Shown: positions 60,120 through 64,000 of the stretch, in pieces
How the letters are laid out: each line of letters begins with the position of its first letter
Numbering within the stretch: the stretch's first letter is position 1
Assembly: GCF_019973775.1 (NCBI RefSeq)
Contig: NZ_AP025032.1
Location: 2,976,001 to 3,040,000 of the forward strand
DNA: 64,000 nt
Source of the DNA: Aureimonas sp. SA4125
GTDB lineage: Bacteria > Pseudomonadota > Alphaproteobacteria > Rhizobiales > Rhizobiaceae
Reading direction: 5' to 3'
Translations under genes and position numbers: made by a program
The notes under the pieces: model-generated
The model's database searches: none
The model's input: the letters and a program-made list of their open reading frames with translations, nothing else
Told to the model about the DNA's origin: nothing

Positions 60120-61181
60120 TCAGGCCGCTTCCCGGACCGGGACGTCCAGATCGACATGCGACAGCGCCTCGAAGAAGAGCTCCGGGCCCGCGTCCCGGCG
60201 GCTGCCGGCGTCCGACAGGGTCTGGCGCCAGCGCCGGGCTCCGGGCAAGCCGGTGAAAAGTCCGGTCATATGGCGGGCGACATGGACGAGGCGCCCGCCG
60301 GCGGCGATGTGCCGGGCCGCGTATTCCGCCATCGTCTCGACCAGCTGCCGGTAGTCAGGAGCATCCGGTTGGGCGCCATAGAAAAGCGTGTCGACGACCG
60401 AGAGCTGCCCGGGCGTCTGGTAGGCGCCCCGGCCCATCATCACGCCGTCGACCAGAGACAGTTGCTCCAACGCTTCCTCGACCGTGCGGAGACCGCCGTT
60501 GAGGCCGACGAACATGGCCGGCAGCCGCGCCTTCAGACGATGCACGCGGCCGTAATCAAGCGGCGGGATGTCGCGGTTTTCCTTCGGGCTGAGCCCTTGC
60601 AGCCAGGCCTTCCGCGCATGCACCCAGATCCCGGAGACGCCTGCCGCCACGGCGCAATCGGCGAGCGCGTCGAGCGCGGCCTCAGGATCCTGATCGTCGA
60701 CGCCGATGCGGCATTTCACCGTCACCGGAACATCCGAGGCCTCGCGCATGGCCTGCAGGCACTCGCCGACGAGCAAGGGCTCGCGCATGAGACAGGCGCC
60801 GAACGCTCCCGACTGCACCCGGTCCGAGGGGCAGCCGACATTGAGGTTGATCTCGTCATAGCCATAGGCCGCCGCAAGGCGTGTCGCGCGCGCCAGCTTC
60901 TCCGGATCCGAACCGCCGAGTTGCAACGCGACCGGGTGCTCCTCGGCGTCGAAACCAAGGAGGCGCTCGCGATCCCCGTGGATCACCGCATCCGCCACCA
61001 CCATCTCGGTATAGAGCAGCGCCCGGCGCGTCAGCTGGCGATGGAAGAAGCGGCAGTGTCGATCCGTCCAGTCGATCATCGGCGCGACGGCGAAGGCGAC
61101 CGGGCGAGCCGGCTCCACGGCGGAAGCGCTTGTGGCCGCCGAGCGCTGGTCTCCGGTCAGGGGCTGGTTGTCTGAATGCAT
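60120..61181 (-). CDS. dusA: tRNA-dihydrouridine(20/20a) synthase
   Basis: A 353-residue FMN-dependent enzyme reducing uridine 20/20a of tRNA. Motifs PVAFAVAPMIDWTDRHCRFFHRQL in part, LNVGCPSDRVQSGAFGACLM with the catalytic Cys, TVKCRIGVDDQD and VHARKAWLQGLSPKENR are diagnostic for DusA. I chose the ATG at 61179-61181 (MHSDNQPL); an upstream open frame would reach 61400 across the porin terminator and is not real. Convergent with the protease gene. Confidence 0.96.
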   Translation of the reverse strand: MHSDNQPLTGDQRSAATSASAVEPARPVAFAVAPMIDWTDRHCRFFHRQLTRRALLYTEMVVADAVIHGDRERLLGFDAEEHPVALQLGGSDPEKLARATRLAAAYGYDEINLNVGCPSDRVQSGAFGACLMREPLLVGECLQAMREASDVPVTVKCRIGVDDQDPEAALDALADCAVAAGVSGIWVHARKAWLQGLSPKENRDIPPLDYGRVHRLKARLPAMFVGLNGGLRTVEEALEQLSLVDGVMMGRGAYQTPGQLSVVDTLFYGAQPDAPDYRQLVETMAEYAARHIAAGGRLVHVARHMTGLFTGLPGARRWRQTLSDAGSRRDAGPELFFEALSHVDLDVPVREAA

Positions 61182-61361
61182 GGCGCTGCCGTCGATCTCC
61201 GTTGAATGTCCATACGGTCCTCGCCGGCTGGACGCAACGTTGGCGAAGCACAGGGAAGCTAAGGCTGACCGGCGTTCCCCTGCACCATGGACCGGAGTTT
61301 CCTCATACGCGCCCGTTCGGCAGTCGCCGTGTTGCCCACCGCTACCGTCACACCGGACATA

Positions 61362-61392
61362 ACAAAAAACCCCGCCGAGAGACTCGGCGGGG
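61362..61392 (-). terminator. Rho-independent terminator of the porin gene
   Basis: On the minus strand CCCCGCCGAG-TCT-CTCGGCGGGG forms a ten-base stem with three-base loop, followed directly by TTTTTTG. It lies about 50 bases downstream of the porin stop (61445) and is a textbook terminator. It also separates the porin from dusA. Confidence 0.93.
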
Positions 61393-61444
61393 TCTAGCAA
61401 TTTCCCGAGGTTGCCCGGCTTACGCCGAGCCTCTCTCGAAAGAT

Positions 61445-62689
61445 TTAGAACGTGCGGATGAACTCAACGTAACCGAAGGTCTGGTCGGCGTCGTTGATGC
61501 CTGCGTCGCTATCGATGTCGCGGTACGACACTTCGGCGCTAACCGCAAAGTTCGAGGTAACCTGGTAGCCCAGGTTAGCAGCAACGCCCCAGTACTCGCC
61601 GCCGTCAAGCCCGACGACGGTGTCGACCAGCAGGCCGCTGTCCAGCGTGTCGAGGAAGAGGTTGGAGTCGAAGAGCTCGCCGTACACACCGGAAACGATA
61701 CCGGTGAACTTGCCGAACGTCTGCTGATAGGCAGCGCCCACCTGCCACTCGCTCGGGGTTGCCAGACGATTCGCGCCGCCGAGGTAACCACCTGGCTCGA
61801 GCGAAGCGTATTCGGTCGGATCGAAGGCGTAGTGACCCTCGATCTTGAACATCGAACCAGCCGCCAGCAGATCCTTGAGCTCAATGCCGGCCTTCAGAGC
61901 AAAAGCGCCGTCCGAAGCGTCGTCAAAGTTGTACTCGTCGAGGAAGTAGAACGAGTTGATGCCGACGTTGGTCGTGTAGAAGCTGCCGCTATAGGCATCT
62001 TCGTCGTAGACACCGGAGATGTAAGCACCGCCCCAGGCGCCTTCGTAGGCCAGCTGGGCAACGATGTCCGGCATGAAGTCGCCGTCGCCATCGTCTTCGA
62101 GCGAGGCCGCGGCAGTGAAGCCGTTCGCGGCATAGGTGTAGGAAATGCGGTTCACCGAGATATCGCCAACCGACCAGTCGTTGTCGGTGAAGAGACCGTC
62201 ACGCTCGGCCCAGAGCGAGTCGAGCTTGCCCATGGTCAGGCCACCCAGCTGGATGTAGGCCTGGTCCATGATGTAGCCGTTGCCCTCGGTGCCGTAGCCA
62301 CGGTTGTTGAAGCTCGTGTTGGTGGCCTGGACGCGGGCATAAGCGCGGAGGGTACCGAGCTCGGTCTCTTCGCGAACGTCGAAGTTCAGACGAGCGCGGA
62401 CGCGGCTGTGGAAATCGTAGCCTTCGCTGCCGTCGAGGTTAGAGGCGTCGAGGAAGTCGGCGTCGTCCGAAACCTTGCCGGTCGTCTCGAGGCGCATGCG
62501 GACGTAGCCGCCGATCTTCAGGCAGGTCTCGGTGCCGGGGATGTAGAAGAAGCCCGTGCCGTAGACGTCGCAAACGCGGACGTATTCAACCGGCTCCGGC
62601 TCAACCATCACAACGGCGTCGGCAGCGCGGGCGCCGGAAACTGCGACGAGTGCCGCAGCGGATCCGAGCAGGATGCTCTTGATGTTCAT
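61445..62689 (-). CDS. Omp2b-type outer-membrane porin
   Basis: A 414-residue general porin of the alphaproteobacterial Omp2 family. The signal peptide (1-22, ending SGARA) precedes the typical AVVMVEPEPVEYVRVCDVYGTGFFYIPGTETCLKIGGYVRMR region with two Cys. Alternating beta strands follow, ending in the aromatic EFIRTF needed for membrane assembly. Strongly acidic, Asp-rich loops are visible. Codon use in this gene looks less GC-biased than in its neighbours, fitting very high expression. GGAGG is seven bases before the ATG. Confidence 0.95.
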   Translation of the reverse strand: MNIKSILLGSAAALVAVSGARAADAVVMVEPEPVEYVRVCDVYGTGFFYIPGTETCLKIGGYVRMRLETTGKVSDDADFLDASNLDGSEGYDFHSRVRARLNFDVREETELGTLRAYARVQATNTSFNNRGYGTEGNGYIMDQAYIQLGGLTMGKLDSLWAERDGLFTDNDWSVGDISVNRISYTYAANGFTAAASLEDDGDGDFMPDIVAQLAYEGAWGGAYISGVYDEDAYSGSFYTTNVGINSFYFLDEYNFDDASDGAFALKAGIELKDLLAAGSMFKIEGHYAFDPTEYASLEPGGYLGGANRLATPSEWQVGAAYQQTFGKFTGIVSGVYGELFDSNLFLDTLDSGLLVDTVVGLDGGEYWGVAANLGYQVTSNFAVSAEVSYRDIDSDAGINDADQTFGYVEFIRTF

Positions 62690-63176
62690 GTCCTGACCTC
62701 CAGTCAAGTTGATAGGTGAGGGTTGGGCCTTGTTGTGAAGGACAAAACCTTCCCTGCCCCGTCCCCTGCGTCGAAAGTCCGAAGCAACTGCTGCGTCCTG
62801 TCGAGACAGAACATCCAACACTCGGCCCCCCGATGCAATCCGCAAACCGTGCGGCGGCAGGCTTGGGAGCATCTTGGCCACACCGCTGTTGCGGCAATGT
62901 CACAAGTCGATCGAGGGCCGGTTCGGTTAAGTTAAGATAAGGTTAACGCGGGTCAGATAAATGCACCGAATACGCCGTTGCACGGCCCTTCCCTTGGCCA
63001 CCGTGGCATGACGGCCACCGATCCCGCCGAGCCACCAGCAGCGGTTCGCGGACGCGTCGCTTGGTAGTGTCCGCGCTCGTGGTGGAAATTCCGACATTGA
63101 AAGGTGTGGCTGAGGCGGTCACCGGATAGGGCGGCTAAGGTGGAGTTGCGAGACTTCAACCTGACCGGAGAACCCG
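62690..63176. other. Long porin upstream region and start of an insertion sequence
   Basis: 487 bases upstream of the porin. It must contain the porin promoter and a long 5' leader. A CtrA-type site lies at 62932-62947. From about 63063 (GGTAGTGTCC) the sequence probably belongs to the IS256-family element whose transposase starts at 63177; its left end cannot be proved as the right end is outside. No other gene is seen. Confidence 0.5.
62932..62947. promoter_or_regulatory. Putative CtrA binding site (TTAA-N7-TTAAC)
   Basis: TTAAGATAAGGTTAAC fits the full CtrA consensus exactly (TTAA, seven bases, TTAAC). A further TTAA (62927-62930) is adjacent. It lies about 245 bases upstream of the porin ATG in a low-GC patch. 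CtrA is the master cell-cycle regulator of alphaproteobacteria; regulation of the porin is inferred. Confidence 0.5.
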
Positions 63177-64000
63177 ATGACCGAGGACAGACTACCGCTT
63201 GCCGAGCTTTTTGCGAAAGCCGGGGACGGCGATTTCCTGAGAACGATAGCCGAGAGCGTGATGCAGCTCCTTATGGAGGTCGACGTTGAAGGCATGATCG
63301 GCGCCGGGCGCCACGAACGGACGCAGGAACGGGCGACTTATCGCAATGGCTACCGCGACCGCTCGCTCGACACGCGGCTCGGCTCGTTGCAGCTTCGGAT
63401 ACCCAAGCTTCGGCAGGGCAGCTACTTCCCGCCGTTCCTGGAGCCGAGAAAGCTCTCGGAGAAGGCCTTGGTTGCCGTCATTCAGGAAGCTTGGATCAGC
63501 GGCGTTTCCACCCGGCGGGTCGACGATCTGGTACAGGCCATGGGGCTGTCGGGGATCGGCAAGAGCACCGTATCGAAGCTGTGCAAAGACATCGACGAAC
63601 GCGTCGGCGGCTTCCTCGACCGTCCTCTCACTGGCGACTGGCCCTACCTCTGGCTGGATGCGACCTACCTGAAGCAGCGCGAGGGTGGACGCATCGTTTC
63701 GGTCGCCGCCATAATCGCCGTGGCCGTGAACACGGACGGCAAGCGCGAGATCGTCGGCCTTCACATCGGCCCCTCGGAAGCGGAGACGTTTTGGTCGAGC
63801 TTCCTCAAGAGCCTCGTGCGCCGCGGCCTGTCCGGCGTGAAGCTCGTGATCTCGGATGCTCACGAAGGGCTGAAAGCCGCCATTCGCCGGGTGTTCAGCG
63901 CCTCCTGGCAGCGCTGCCGGGTGCATTGGATGCGCAACGCCCTGTCGTATGTCCCGAAGGCGCAGCAGAGCATGGCGGCGGCCGCGCTGCGCCAAGCCTT
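63063..64000 (+). mobile_element. IS256-family element, left part
   Basis: The left part of an insertion sequence running off the window. The transposase gene starts at 63177. The presumed left end (about 63063, GGTAGTGTCCGC) resembles ends of IS256 members but is not proven. Confidence 0.5.
63177..64000 (+). CDS. IS256 family transposase, N-terminal part
   Basis: The first 274 codons of a mutator-type transposase. The N-terminal part has ERTQERATYRNGYRDRSLDTRLG and LRIPKLRQGSYFPPFLEPRK, both typical of IS256. The first catalytic Asp is in WLDATYLKQREGG and the second in VISDAHEGLKAAIRRV; the final Glu lies beyond the window. CCGGAG is eight bases before the ATG. The frame is open to the end of the window. 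Confidence 0.93.
   Translation, partial: MTEDRLPLAELFAKAGDGDFLRTIAESVMQLLMEVDVEGMIGAGRHERTQERATYRNGYRDRSLDTRLGSLQLRIPKLRQGSYFPPFLEPRKLSEKALVAVIQEAWISGVSTRRVDDLVQAMGLSGIGKSTVSKLCKDIDERVGGFLDRPLTGDWPYLWLDATYLKQREGGRIVSVAAIIAVAVNTDGKREIVGLHIGPSEAETFWSSFLKSLVRRGLSGVKLVISDAHEGLKAAIRRVFSASWQRCRVHWMRNALSYVPKAQQSMAAAALRQA

Noticed and set aside
60120..61400. Longer dusA reaching 61400
   Set aside because: It would cross the porin terminator, and the extra 73 residues have no family similarity.

Overview
The window is a GC-rich chromosomal segment from an alphaproteobacterium, most likely of the order Hyphomicrobiales (Rhizobiales). The evidence is the Omp2b-type porin with its typical N-terminus, the HutF-type histidine pathway, the smo/mtlK polyol cluster, the thiCOSGED order, the DUF1289/TIGR02281-protease pair, and a TTAA-N7-TTAAC (CtrA-type) site upstream of the porin. 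A family such as Aurantimonadaceae is possible, but that is an impression only. There are no rRNA or tRNA genes and no CRISPR array. Genes are tightly packed, often with 4-bp ATGA/GTGA overlaps.

Layout. 1-175: 3' end of a D-lactate dehydrogenase-like gene. 215-10366: histidine utilisation. On the minus strand lie hutF, a hutH paralogue lacking the catalytic Ala-Ser-Gly triad, hutI, hutH and a SolA-type oxidase. On the plus strand lie hutC, hutU and hutD, with two HutC-type operators. 10406-15614: hybrid PAS-PAS histidine kinase, exonuclease III, AI-2E-family membrane protein with a long cytosolic tail. 15750-19402: TRAP transporter, permease genes convergent to the binding-protein gene, with a REP pair between. 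19589-25075: TPP riboswitch and thiC-O-S-G-E-D. 25288-26403: PAS-GGDEF protein.

26464-30759 is the most unusual locus. A bis-aminopropyl-spermidine-synthase-like protein is convergent with a minus-strand operon of SpeD-like pyruvoyl decarboxylase, FkbH-like HAD/GNAT protein and acyl carrier protein, and a GNAT gene lies divergent on the far side. Together these look like a route to an aminopropylated, ACP-linked metabolite of unknown structure.

30778-33461: SDR, TspO, glycosyltransferase. 33481-42241: polyol uptake and catabolism (regulator, smoEFGK ABC transporter, mannitol 2-dehydrogenase, FGGY kinase). 42426-45753: circularly permuted ATP-grasp, alpha-E and Anbu proteasome-like genes. 45874-49419: diguanylate cyclase, DUF971 protein, moaA, two uncharacterised proteins. 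49650-54434: DMT exporter, polar amino-acid ABC transporter without its ATPase, beta-hydroxyacid dehydrogenase.

54491-56062: a complete IS5-like element with inverted repeats and a 6-bp target duplication. 56257-62689: Lrp regulator, GST, membrane histidine kinase, DUF1289 protein, retropepsin-like protease, dusA and the porin with a clear terminator. 63177-64000: start of an IS256-family transposase cut by the window edge.
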